A stretch of 64,000 nucleotides of DNA from Bradyrhizobium sp. CSA207. GTDB taxonomy: Bacteria; Pseudomonadota; Alphaproteobacteria; Rhizobiales; Xanthobacteraceae. Under the pieces are notes generated by a model. The model saw only the letters and a program-made list of their open reading frames with translations, searched no databases and was not told the origin of the DNA. Of this stretch, positions 41,974-49,885 are shown piece by piece; the stretch's first letter is position 1, and each line of letters opens with the position of its first letter. The stretch is taken from the NCBI RefSeq assembly GCF_029051685.1, contig NZ_JAACFT010000037.1, positions 18,755-82,754 on the forward strand. Reading direction: 5' to 3'. The position numbers were made by a program, and so were the translations under genes.

Positions 41974-42468
41974 ATGAAGATGGACAAAAAGAATTCCGCA
42001 AAGAGTACGGGGCTTGATCGGATCGACCGGAGAATCCTCTCGATTTTGCAGGAGGATGGGCGAATCGCCAATGTCGAGCTCGCCGAGCGCATCGGCCTGT
42101 CGCCGACCTCGATCGGCGAGCGGCTAAAGCGCTTGCAGCGCGAGGGCTTCGTCGAGGGCTATGGCGCAAGGCTCAATCCGCACCGGCTCGGGCTCGGGCT
42201 TCTGGTGTTCGTCGAGGTGCTGCTCGACAAGACCACGCCGGACAATTTCGAACGCTTCGCGCGCGCGGTGAAACTCGCGCCCGAGGTGCTGGAGTGTCAC
42301 ATGGTTGCCGGCGGTTTCGATTATCTTGTGAAGGCGCGGCTGGCCGACATGGCGGCGTATCGGCGATTCCTCGGCGAGACCTTGCTGTCGATGCCGGGCG
42401 TGCGCGAGACGCGCACCTACGCCGTGATGGAGGAGATCAAGCGCGACGCACCGTTGCCGGTGGGTTAG
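41974..42468 (+). CDS. Lrp/AsnC-family regulator, probable activator of putA
   Basis: This 164-residue regulator has an N-terminal winged helix (LDRIDRRILSILQEDGRIANVELAERIGLSPTSIGERLKRLQREGFVEGY) and a C-terminal RAM ligand-binding domain (LEVHMVAGGFDYLVKA-like ECHMVAGGFDYLVKARLADMAAYRRFL). It is divergent from putA with an 83-bp shared promoter region, the layout of PutR-type proline-responsive regulators in alphaproteobacteria. Proline as ligand is inferred from that context. ATG at 41974 or 41980 are equally possible starts; an in-frame TTG lies further upstream. Confidence 0.92.
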   Translation: MKMDKKNSAKSTGLDRIDRRILSILQEDGRIANVELAERIGLSPTSIGERLKRLQREGFVEGYGARLNPHRLGLGLLVFVEVLLDKTTPDNFERFARAVKLAPEVLECHMVAGGFDYLVKARLADMAAYRRFLGETLLSMPGVRETRTYAVMEEIKRDAPLPVG

Positions 42469-42600
42469 CGAAGTGCCGTCGCGATTGTCATTGCTGTGGC
42501 GTTGAAGATGCGGTCTTCGCGGGGAAAATAGCTATCCGTGTGCAATCGCAACGCCTGTCGTCGAATGCACTGGCCGTCTTCTGAAATTTTTTTGCCCCTG

Positions 42601-42621
42601 CTCCCGGACATGATCCGGGAG
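42601..42621. terminator. hairpin downstream of the cold-shock gene
   Basis: CTCCCGGA and TCCGGGAG form a perfect 8-bp stem with a 5-nt loop, 20 bp past the csp stop. The T-run (42588-42594) lies on the plus strand and before the stem, so for csp the stem is followed by A residues. It is therefore not a canonical intrinsic terminator and may only stabilise the transcript end. Confidence 0.3.
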
Positions 42622-42640
42622 GCGGCAAATGCCGTTGGGC

Positions 42641-42841
42641 TTATATTTTGAGGTTCTCTGCCGACGTCTTGCCCCGGTTTGCGATCTCTTCATATTCCAC
42701 CGTCTGTCCTTCGTTCAGTGACGACAGACCGGCTTTCTGCACTGCCGAGATATGCACGAACACATCCTTGCCTCCCGACGCAGGCTGGATAAATCCATAA
42801 CCCTTCGTCGGGTTGAACCACTTGACCGTACCTTTAGCCAT
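42641..42841 (-). CDS. cold-shock domain protein (CspA family)
   Basis: This 66-residue single cold-shock domain binds single-stranded RNA/DNA and acts as an RNA chaperone. RNP1 (KGYGFIQP) and RNP2 (DVFVHISA) are intact, and the start is the classic MAKGTVKWFNPTKGYGFI. GGAGAAG lies upstream of the ATG at 42841. Several paralogues are normal in rhizobia. The transcript leader lies in the 42842-43047 gap, where a regulatory structure is possible but none was identified with confidence. Confidence 0.95.
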   Translation of the reverse strand: MAKGTVKWFNPTKGYGFIQPASGGKDVFVHISAVQKAGLSSLNEGQTVEYEEIANRGKTSAENLKI

Positions 42842-43047
42842 CACGACTTCTCCGCGGGTCTTCCTCCGAGATCACGAACCGCCAGTCCCCGCCAACCGGC
42901 CGGTTCGGTCCTAACAGGATACGCGGAATGTGGCAGGCTTGGTAGCTCAAACCACGCCAGCATTCCGCGGAAAACAGCTCAACTTCGCGGCGTTTTTACC
43001 GGTTTTGCCCGTTTCGCGGTCAATCACCACGAACGCGCGGCGACCTG

Positions 43048-43365
43048 TCAATAAGTCGCGGCGAGATAGTCGACGATCTTCCCGATATCGGCATCGTCGA
43101 TCGGCGCGCCGTAGACCTTGATCATCTTGGTCACCTCGGCCTGCCAGAACTCCCTCCTGTTCTTCATCGGCGGTTGCGTGCTGATGTAGTCGGCCGAATG
43201 GCATGCGCCGCAGTTGCCCTGCACCACCTCAAGATTAGGGCCGGGCTTGAAGGCGGCGACCTCGTCCGGAAGTTGGTAGTTCACGGGCGCCGCGGTCACG
43301 GAGCCGAAGCCGGCGGCGAGCGCCATGAAGAGGACGATGGCGAGAAGAAGAGCGGTCCGTTGCAT
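43048..43365 (-). CDS. sorB: SorB-like monohaem cytochrome c subunit of sulfite dehydrogenase
   Basis: This 105-residue exported cytochrome c has a signal peptide (RTALLLAIVLFMALAAGFGSVTAA) and the haem motif NCGACHSADYIS. A methionine in QPPMKNRREFW is a likely distal ligand. A closing helix follows (IDDADIGKIVDYLAATY). It follows the molybdoenzyme gene by 11 bp, as in sorAB of Starkeya, where SorB takes electrons from SorA in the periplasm. ATG at 43365 has GAGGAGG six bases upstream and is preferred to the ATG at 43371. Confidence 0.92.
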   Translation of the reverse strand: MQRTALLLAIVLFMALAAGFGSVTAAPVNYQLPDEVAAFKPGPNLEVVQGNCGACHSADYISTQPPMKNRREFWQAEVTKMIKVYGAPIDDADIGKIVDYLAATY

Positions 43366-43376
43366 GATCATCCTCC

Positions 43377-44576
43377 TCAGGCCACCGTCACGCGGACGGT
43401 CTCGACGACATTGCGCAAATAACCCGCCGGGTTCCAGCGCGGCTGGTCCGGCTGCGTCTCGCCGGAATTGCTGGTGGCGCGCACCTTCAGCTCATAGGCA
43501 CCGGTGGTGAGCTTCACCGGCAGCTGCCACTCGCGGAACGAGTATTTGCCGAGATCCTTGCCGAGCTTTGCGTTGGTCCAGGTCTTGCCGCCGTCGATGG
43601 ACACCGCAACCTCCTTGATGCCCTTGCCGCCGTCGAACGCGATGCCGCGCAGGGTGATGCCGCCCTTCTTCAGCTTCGCGCCGTCCGGGACGCTGGTGAT
43701 GAAGGAGCGGATGGTGAAGCGGTTGATCGGGATGGTCGCCTTCGGCGCCGTGCCGGGCTCGACCGCATTGTTCGGCGTGTCCGGAATGCGATAGGCCGAC
43801 TTCATCCAGAAGCCGTCATACACGCTGTCGATGACAGTGATCTCATTGAGGTGCTTGACCCAATAGGTGCCGTAATAGCCCGGCACGATCAGGCGCAGCG
43901 GGAAGCCGTTGAGGAACGGCAGGTCCTCGCCGTTCATGCCGTAAGCCAGCATGACCTCGCCGTCGGTGGCGTGCTCGAGGTCGAGCGCCTTGATGAAGTC
44001 GGGTGTCTTGTCGCTGGCCGGGCCGTCCATGCCGTTGAACGTGACCTGCTTGGCGCCGGCCTGCACACCTGCCATGGCGAGCACGGTCTTCAGCGGCACG
44101 CCGCGCCAGCGCGCATTGCCCATCGCGCCGTTGGCGAGCTGGCCGCCGGCGACGCGCGGCTCGAAGAAGCCGCGGCTGTTGCCGGAGCACTGGTTGACGG
44201 CGACGATCTCCGTCGCCTTCATCTTCCTGATGTCCCTCAGCGACAGCTTGAGCGGCTTGTCGACCCTGCCCTTGACCTCCAGCGTGAACTTGTCTGGATC
44301 GAGATTGTAGGGCAGGTCCGACAGGTGATAGCGCACGAAGAACGCGTTATTCGCGGTGATCGGTCCGTCGTTGAACACCGCAAACGGCGTCTCGAGCTGC
44401 GGCGGCCGGCTGGTCAGGCCGATCATCGGCCGCTTCTGCGGATATTTCACCAGCGGCCGTTCGCCGTTGACGAAGGGCAGTGTGACGGTGTCCGTTGCCA
44501 GCGCCTTGGTTGAGTTCAGTGTGGCCGCAATAGCAGCAAGCCCCGCTCCTTTGAGCAGGTCGCGTCTATCTAACAT
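43377..44576 (-). CDS. sorA: sulfite dehydrogenase molybdopterin subunit SorA
   Basis: This 399-residue sulfite oxidase family enzyme oxidises sulfite to sulfate in the periplasm. It has a Tat signal (LDRRDLLKGAGLAAIAATL), as expected for a cofactor-loaded exported enzyme. The molybdenum-ligating cysteine is in VAVNQCSGNSRGFFEPRV near residue 125. A C-terminal dimerisation domain follows (VSIDGGKTWTNAKLGKDLGKYSFREWQ). ATG at 44576 has GGGAGGGG upstream; an in-frame start 14 codons earlier is less likely. It is cotranscribed with the SorB cytochrome gene, and together they form the quinone-independent SorAB enzyme. Confidence 0.93.
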   Translation of the reverse strand: MLDRRDLLKGAGLAAIAATLNSTKALATDTVTLPFVNGERPLVKYPQKRPMIGLTSRPPQLETPFAVFNDGPITANNAFFVRYHLSDLPYNLDPDKFTLEVKGRVDKPLKLSLRDIRKMKATEIVAVNQCSGNSRGFFEPRVAGGQLANGAMGNARWRGVPLKTVLAMAGVQAGAKQVTFNGMDGPASDKTPDFIKALDLEHATDGEVMLAYGMNGEDLPFLNGFPLRLIVPGYYGTYWVKHLNEITVIDSVYDGFWMKSAYRIPDTPNNAVEPGTAPKATIPINRFTIRSFITSVPDGAKLKKGGITLRGIAFDGGKGIKEVAVSIDGGKTWTNAKLGKDLGKYSFREWQLPVKLTTGAYELKVRATSNSGETQPDQPRWNPAGYLRNVVETVRVTVA

Positions 44577-44908
44577 TTGGTCCCCTCCCGGAGCATTTCG
44601 TTGGCCAGCGGTCATCACCGCAAACCCGGGCTCATCTGTCGCATCGAAGACGGTGAAGTCAATTCGTGCTTTCGCAGCAGGCCCATGCCGCTGCGTTGCA
44701 GCAACGCGGTGTTACGCCGCGATGACTCTAGTGGGGTGGATCAATGGTGCCGCAGACTCGCTGCACCTCGCCCGCTTGCGGGAGAGGTCGCGCCGAAGGC
44801 GCGGGTGAGGGCTTTCTCCTCTTGGGGCAGTCCCGTTGCGGAGACACCCTCTCCCCAACCCTCTCCCGCGAGCGGGCGAGGGAGCGCACCGCCTGCGTGG
44901 CTCGCGCC
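44577..44908. other. intergenic region upstream of sorA, no gene
   Basis: It holds the sorA promoter side and an R3-family palindrome (44767-44882) next to the cyclase stop. No coding sequence is supported. Confidence 0.5.
44767..44882. repeat. R3-family palindromic repeat
   Basis: CCTCGCCCGCTTGCGGGAGAGG with GGTGAGGGC is mirrored by ACCCTCTCCCGCGAGCGGGCGAGGG. It lies 26 bp downstream of the adenylate cyclase stop, on the sorA upstream side. Confidence 0.65.
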
Positions 44909-46645
44909 TCAAGCCGCGACGCGCGCGCTGCCGTCGACGAGCGTCGAGAGCTCCCTGGCATCCGCAACGACGCGGACGACCATCGGCTCGTCGCGGCCGC
45001 GGATCGCGACCTCCTGCTGCGGCAAGACGTCGTCATGAAGGCCGGAGGTGCGTCGGACCTCGTCGGAGACGATCGCCTCGCAGCCGAGCGTCTTGGTCAT
45101 GTCCTGGAGACGCGCGGCCACGTTGACGGCGTCGCCCAGCGCAGTGAAGACGATGTGATCGCGATAGCCGATGTCGCCGATGATGACCTCGCCGCCGTGG
45201 ATGCCGATGCCGAAGCGGATCGGCTGGCGCAAATCGTGACTCAGCAATTGATTGAGCTCGTCGATATGCAGGGCGATGCCGGCGGCGGCCTTCAGCGCCT
45301 GCCGGCAGGCGGTCTGCGGATCGGCGGAAAGGCCGAACAGCGCCAGCATGCCGTCGCCGACGAACTGGTTCGGCTGACCGCCATTCTCGATCACGGCCTG
45401 TGACACCGCGCCGAGGAAACGATTGACGATGAAGACGGTGTCGAACGGCAACCGCTTCTCGGCGAGCTGCGTCGAGCCGCGCATGTCCACGAACAGGCTG
45501 ACGAGATAGCGCTCCTGGCCGATCCGCGCCGGTGTCGAGGCGGGCGCGTTCGCCGACAGCGCCTGCGGCGTGAAGAGCTGGAAGAAGGAAAGGTCGGAGG
45601 TCGGCCGTAACTGGCAGGCAAGGCGAATCGAGGGGTCGTTGGTGCCGACCCGGGTGAGCACGAAAGCCTCGCGCAGCGACGGCTCGGGCAGGGCGGCATG
45701 GTCGCCGATGATGCGGATGCGGCAGGTCGAGCAGCGGGCGCGGCCGCCGCAGACGCTGGCATGCGGCACGCTGTGGCGCAGGCTCGCTTCCAGCACGGAG
45801 AGCCCCTTCGGCACCCGCACTGTCTTGCCGTTGCCGTAGGACAGCGCGATCATGCCGCCGCGCCGCTCGCGATAGGCCCGCACGCCGCGCGCCGCCAGCG
45901 CCAGTCCGAGCAGGCCGAGATAGCCGATGGTAAGCCCGCCGGTGATGCGCTCCAACGTGTCGGCCTCTGCGACTGTGCCGACCTGGCGTCGCGTCAGATT
46001 GTGCGTGCGCCATTCGCCATCGTCGGCATCGGCCGCGACGCTGCGTCCTCCCTGATAGATGCCGAGCAGCGCCAGTGTCGGAATCAGCACGGCCGCCGCG
46101 AGCAGATAAGGTGCGGCGCGCGTGAAGAACGGTTTCAGGCGAAGCCAGAAATAGATTCCGATGCAACCGTGAACCCAGGCGATGACGAGCAGGATCGTCA
46201 TCTGCCAGAGCCGGCCGGGCGATGCGACGAAGAACAGATAGAGCTCCTGCGGATAGAGCTTTTCGTGGTCATAAAGCGTCTGGCCGAGCCGCACGCCGAT
46301 CACATGCGCCATCACGAGGGCGGGGATGCTCAGCCCCAGCACCAGCTGAAGCGGCTCGATCGTCTTCCAGCGGAACTGCCGGCGTTGATACAGCGCGTAC
46401 ACGCCGAGCCCCATATGGATCAGCGCGGCGCCATAGAACACGATCGTGACCGGTAGGAACTGCCAGAACGCGGTGTGGTAGTAGACCCCGGCCTCCATGG
46501 CATCGACCGACACATTGCCGAGCGCATGGTTGAGGAAATGGCTGACCACGTAGGCGAACAGGATGACGCCGCAGACCAGCCGCACCTGCCGTGCGCTGGT
46601 GCCGCGAAAAAGTTCGGACAATCGTGAAGAAGCTGTGGCGGCCAT
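44909..46645 (-). CDS. membrane adenylate/guanylate cyclase with haem-type membrane anchor and 2Fe-2S ferredoxin domain
   Basis: This 578-residue class III nucleotide cyclase has an unusual sensor. The N-terminal half has about six transmembrane helices with several in-membrane histidines (VVSHFLNHALG, YYHTAFWQF, LIHMGLGVY, VMAHVIGVRL, WVHGCIGIYFWLRL), like the succinate-dehydrogenase-type di-haem anchor of Sinorhizobium CyaC. A ferredoxin domain follows, with cysteines in VCGGRARCSTC near residue 300 and LACQL near residue 345, enough for one [2Fe-2S] cluster. The cyclase domain starts LVSLFVDMRGST and keeps both metal aspartates (FVDMRG, GDGMLALFG), followed by ALGDAVNVAARLQ. Likely output is cAMP controlled by quinone and cluster redox state (inference). 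It is monocistronic. Confidence 0.9.
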   Translation of the reverse strand: MAATASSRLSELFRGTSARQVRLVCGVILFAYVVSHFLNHALGNVSVDAMEAGVYYHTAFWQFLPVTIVFYGAALIHMGLGVYALYQRRQFRWKTIEPLQLVLGLSIPALVMAHVIGVRLGQTLYDHEKLYPQELYLFFVASPGRLWQMTILLVIAWVHGCIGIYFWLRLKPFFTRAAPYLLAAAVLIPTLALLGIYQGGRSVAADADDGEWRTHNLTRRQVGTVAEADTLERITGGLTIGYLGLLGLALAARGVRAYRERRGGMIALSYGNGKTVRVPKGLSVLEASLRHSVPHASVCGGRARCSTCRIRIIGDHAALPEPSLREAFVLTRVGTNDPSIRLACQLRPTSDLSFFQLFTPQALSANAPASTPARIGQERYLVSLFVDMRGSTQLAEKRLPFDTVFIVNRFLGAVSQAVIENGGQPNQFVGDGMLALFGLSADPQTACRQALKAAAGIALHIDELNQLLSHDLRQPIRFGIGIHGGEVIIGDIGYRDHIVFTALGDAVNVAARLQDMTKTLGCEAIVSDEVRRTSGLHDDVLPQQEVAIRGRDEPMVVRVVADARELSTLVDGSARVAA

Positions 46646-46785
46646 GATCTGGTTGTATCAGTTCATGAAGGAGAACAGCCAGCGGAGAGTTAAATTCCCG
46701 CGGCGGCCGGCCGGCTCGATCACATGCGCGGCAAGTGGAGGCATACACCTCTGTCGGAATGCGCTGTCACCCCCACGCACTCCAC

Positions 46786-46975
46786 CGTCGTCCCGGACAA
46801 GCGCGCCCCCAAGCGCGCGCCGATCCGGGACCCATAGCCCCAGGGAGCGGTTGTGATACCGGCTGATAACTCCGAGTCTTCGCCAAACTCCTCCCTGCGA
46901 TTATGGGTCCCGGATCTGCGCTCCGCTATGGACCAGCGCTCTGCGCCGCCCGGCGCTCCGCTTGTCCGGGACGAC
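46786..46975. repeat. palindromic repeat, family R5
   Basis: Two perfect 15-bp pairs are nested: GTCGTCCCGGACAAG (46786) with CTTGTCCGGGACGAC (46961), and GATCCGGGACCCATA (46822) with TATGGGTCCCGGATC (46902). It fills most of the cyclase/glycosyltransferase divergent gap, and no gene is supported in this gap. Confidence 0.85.
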
Positions 46976-47033
46976 TCGTGGAGAGCGCGCCCCCACATTG
47001 ACTCCCCCTGCCAAGTCGGGGAAAAGCGCGGCC

Positions 47034-48653
47034 GTGACGACAGCTCCCGACATCTCAATGCATCCCGACGGCACCGCGCGCCGTCCCCTCGTCATGGCCG
47101 CACTGATCATCGCGGCGATGACGGTGCTGCGCATCGTCTATGCGTCCGCGCTCGAGCTGCGCACCGACGAGGCCTATTATTGGACCTGGTCGAAGGAGGC
47201 TGCGCTGAGCTTCCTCGATCATCCCCCGATGATCGCCTGGTTCATCCGCTTCGGCACGGCCATCTTCGGCGACACCACGCTCGGCGTCCGCTTCGGCGGC
47301 ATTCTTGCGATGTTGGTGACACAGCTTCTGCTCGCCGACATCGTCCGGTGCATCACCCGTGACGTGCGTGCGGTCGTGCTCGCGGTGTTGATGCCGGAGG
47401 CCGCGCTCTATTACGGCCTGCTGATGGCCAAGGTCGCGCCCGATGTCGCCATGATTCCGTTCGCGGTCGCGATGATGTGGTCGCTGGTGCGGCTCGCGCA
47501 AGGCGGCGACGGCCGCTGGTGGCTCGCGGCGGGGCTGTTCGCCGGCCTGTCGCTGCTGTCGAAATTCACCGCGATCATGTTCGCACCCGCCGTCGCCGTC
47601 TTCCTGCTGGTGCCGGACTGGCGATGGCGCTGGCTGCGCAGTCCCTATCCTTATCTCGCAATTGTGGTCGCCATCGTCGTGTTCTCGCCGGTGCTGATCT
47701 GGAACGCACAGCATGATTGGGCCTCGTTCCGCTTCCAGGGCGTGCGCGCCACCGCCAATTACGGCGTTTCGCTCCGCACCATCGGCGACTATATCGGCCT
47801 GCAATTCGGCCTCGTCGGCTTCGTGATGCTGCCGGTGGTGCTGTTGGCGCTGGTCATGACAGCGTGGCGCGGCTATCGCACCCGCGAGCCGGTCGCGATC
47901 CTGCTGTCGACCGCGGTGCTGGTGCCGTTCCTCTATTTCTTCGGCAAATCGCTGACGCTCAGGGTCGGCGACACCTGGCCGATGTTCATGTGGCCGGTCG
48001 GCTTCGCCGCCGCCGCCATCAACCTCGCGATGATGCCGCGCGAAAACTGGTCGGTGAAGATGATCCGGTTCAGCGTCTTCTGGGCCAATACCGCGGTCGT
48101 CTCAGGGCTCGCTTTCGTCGTCCTCGTGTTCCTCTATTACGTCGCCGCCCCCTGGAATTTCCTCGGCAAGATCGATCCGGTCGGCGCCGAGGCCGGATAT
48201 GAACAGGTCGCGGCGCGCGCACAGGCTGCGCTCGACGAGACCGGCGCGACCTGGATCGCGACCACGGACTACCGCACCTATGCCATGATGCGCTGGCTGT
48301 TCAGGGGCCGCGTGCCGGTGATCGAGATCAACGAACGCGGCCGCTTCCAGGAGTTTGGCGATCCTGGCATGGACCGCATCAAGGGGCACGCCGGCCTCTA
48401 TGTCGGCCGTGAGCCGGATACTCGTTCACCGCTGTGGGACACGATCGCCGCGAAGCGCGAGCAGCTTGGTCAAGTCGAGCGCCGCTGGCGCGGCGTTCTC
48501 ACGGATACCTATGTGCTGGACAAGCTCACCGGATGGACCCCGGAGCTGTCGCCGCCAAAGGACTCGCCGCTGTTCCAGTGGCGCGTGTTGGCCTTCTTCT
48601 CCCTCTCCCCGCCTGCGGCAGGGCTATCGCATATGGGCTTTGGGCCGGCCTGA
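47034..48653 (+). CDS. GT39/ArnT-like membrane glycosyltransferase
   Basis: This 539-residue polytopic membrane protein is of the PMT/ArnT type, which transfers a sugar from a polyprenyl-phosphate donor on the periplasmic face. The first periplasmic loop has the catalytic acidic pair in LRTDEAYYWTW followed by FLDHPPMIAWFIRFG, typical of GT39/ArnT. About ten hydrophobic segments follow (LLADIVRCITRDVRAVVLAVLM, FVMLPVVLLALVM and others), then a C-terminal soluble domain (YRTYAMMRWLFRGRVPVIEINERGRF). The GTG at 47034 has GGGGAAAAG upstream; ATG at 47058 is an alternative. The last 16 residues (SLSPPAAGLSHMGFGP) are encoded by the arm of a palindromic repeat. Acceptor is unknown. Confidence 0.87.
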   Translation: MTTAPDISMHPDGTARRPLVMAALIIAAMTVLRIVYASALELRTDEAYYWTWSKEAALSFLDHPPMIAWFIRFGTAIFGDTTLGVRFGGILAMLVTQLLLADIVRCITRDVRAVVLAVLMPEAALYYGLLMAKVAPDVAMIPFAVAMMWSLVRLAQGGDGRWWLAAGLFAGLSLLSKFTAIMFAPAVAVFLLVPDWRWRWLRSPYPYLAIVVAIVVFSPVLIWNAQHDWASFRFQGVRATANYGVSLRTIGDYIGLQFGLVGFVMLPVVLLALVMTAWRGYRTREPVAILLSTAVLVPFLYFFGKSLTLRVGDTWPMFMWPVGFAAAAINLAMMPRENWSVKMIRFSVFWANTAVVSGLAFVVLVFLYYVAAPWNFLGKIDPVGAEAGYEQVAARAQAALDETGATWIATTDYRTYAMMRWLFRGRVPVIEINERGRFQEFGDPGMDRIKGHAGLYVGREPDTRSPLWDTIAAKREQLGQVERRWRGVLTDTYVLDKLTGWTPELSPPKDSPLFQWRVLAFFSLSPPAAGLSHMGFGPA

Positions 48654-48846
48654 GCGCGCGCCTCGTCCTTCGAGACGACCGCTCCGCGGTCTCCTCAGGA
48701 TGAGGCTAAATGGCATCGGCGTCCGTTGAACCGGCTACCGCGGACTCCATCCTCATCCTGAGGGCCCGCCCCTAGGCGGGCGTCTCGAAGGATGGGCCAC
48801 AACAAGATCAGCCCATATGCGATCACCTTGCCGCAAGCGGGGAGAG
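48603..48846. repeat. R3-type palindrome carrying an R4 palindrome in its loop
   Basis: CTCTCCCCGCCTGCGGCAGGG with ATCGCATATGGGC at 48603 is mirrored by GCCCATATGCGAT and CTTGCCGCAAGCGGGGAGAG ending at 48846. The loop contains a complete R4 element. The left arm is translated as the end of the glycosyltransferase gene; the right arm ends 10 bp before the next convergent stop. Confidence 0.85.
48664..48794. repeat. palindromic repeat, family R4, nested
   Basis: CGTCCTTCGAGACG and CTCCTCAGGATGAGG are mirrored by CCTCATCCTGAGGG and CGTCTCGAAGGATG, with short GC hairpins between. A second R4 copy is at 56331. Confidence 0.8.
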
Positions 48847-48856
48847 GCGAGCGACG

Positions 48857-49885
48857 CTACTCGTCCACGTCCTTCTTCCTTAGCAGATCCGTCGCCAGAT
48901 CCGACAGCTTTGGCGCCGGCAGCGCTGCGAACGGCAGCGGCCTTGTGACGTCGATTGCGGCCAGGCCGAGCCGCGCCGTCAACAGTCCGTTGAGCATGCC
49001 TTCGCCGAGGCGCTGCGAGAGCTTTGCCGCAATCCCATGACCGAGCATCTGCTGCACCAGGCTGTCGCTCGCGGCCATGCCGCCGGTGATGGCGAGATGG
49101 GCGATGACGTGGCGGAGCAGGCGGATCATGCCGAGCGCGCCGGGGCGGCCGCCATAGAGCCGGGCGAGCTGGCGGATCAGGCGCAGCGAGGCGACGAACA
49201 CGAACAGCACGTCGATCAGCGCGCGGGGCGAAACCGCGGTCACGATCGAGACCCGCTGCGCCGCAACCGACACCAGCCGCCGGGCCTCGGTATCGAGCGG
49301 TGCCATCAATTCGCGCTCGGCGAGCCGGACCATATCGGCGCCGTCGATGATCTCGCCGGCGTGGCTTTCCAGCGCCGCGCGGGCGCGCGCGAGCTGCGGG
49401 TTCTGGTGCGCGATCGTGAGCAAATCCTGCACGATGGCGCGGCTCTCCTTGCGATCGTCGCTGGCGAGCACCGCAGCTGCACGCTGATGCAGTTTTTCGA
49501 TCGTTGCAAGCCGCGCCAGCCCGAACGCCTCGCGCCCGATCACCACCGCGAGCGCAAGCGCGGTGGCGAATGCAAGAGCCAGCCCGACGAAGCCGAGGCT
49601 TTCGCTGCGCGCAAACAGGTCCTCGATCAGACGAACGACGCCGAGTCCGACCCCGAGCAGCGTCAGCCCGGCAACGCCGGACCAGAACAGCGTGCCCCAG
49701 GGAAAGCCGCGCCGCGCCGGGAGCGCAGCCTCGATCGGCACCGGCAGCGCCAGTGGATCGTGCTCCGGCGTGATCTGGATGGTGCCGCGGCCGAGCCGGG
49801 CGGTCTCATCGGCCTCGGTGACGACGACGCCGGGATCGTCCAGCCGGAACGTCGCCGGCCGCCGCGGCGGGGATCGGTCGTTCAT
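48857..49885 (-). CDS. YcjF/TIGR01620-like inner membrane protein (DUF697 type)
   Basis: This 342-residue protein starts with a soluble Pro-rich region. Two transmembrane helices follow (WGTLFWSGVAGLTLLGVGLGVV and LGFVGLALAFATALALAVVIG), then a long helical domain with a second hydrophobic part (ALIDVLFVFVASLRLIRQLARLYGGRPGALGM, IAHLAITGGMAASDSLVQQMLGHGIAAKLSQRLGEG), the DUF697 signature. It matches E. coli YcjF in layout. Its ATG overlaps the stop of the upstream ycjX-like gene by four bases. YcjX/YcjF is a conserved pair linked to envelope stress in gammaproteobacteria; the molecular role is unclear. Confidence 0.87.
   Translation of the reverse strand: MNDRSPPRRPATFRLDDPGVVVTEADETARLGRGTIQITPEHDPLALPVPIEAALPARRGFPWGTLFWSGVAGLTLLGVGLGVVRLIEDLFARSESLGFVGLALAFATALALAVVIGREAFGLARLATIEKLHQRAAAVLASDDRKESRAIVQDLLTIAHQNPQLARARAALESHAGEIIDGADMVRLAERELMAPLDTEARRLVSVAAQRVSIVTAVSPRALIDVLFVFVASLRLIRQLARLYGGRPGALGMIRLLRHVIAHLAITGGMAASDSLVQQMLGHGIAAKLSQRLGEGMLNGLLTARLGLAAIDVTRPLPFAALPAPKLSDLATDLLRKKDVDE

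Noticed and set aside
46962..47033. Upstream TTG start for the glycosyltransferase
   Set aside because: It begins inside the arm of the R5 repeat and adds residues with no family similarity; the GTG at 47034 has a ribosome site.
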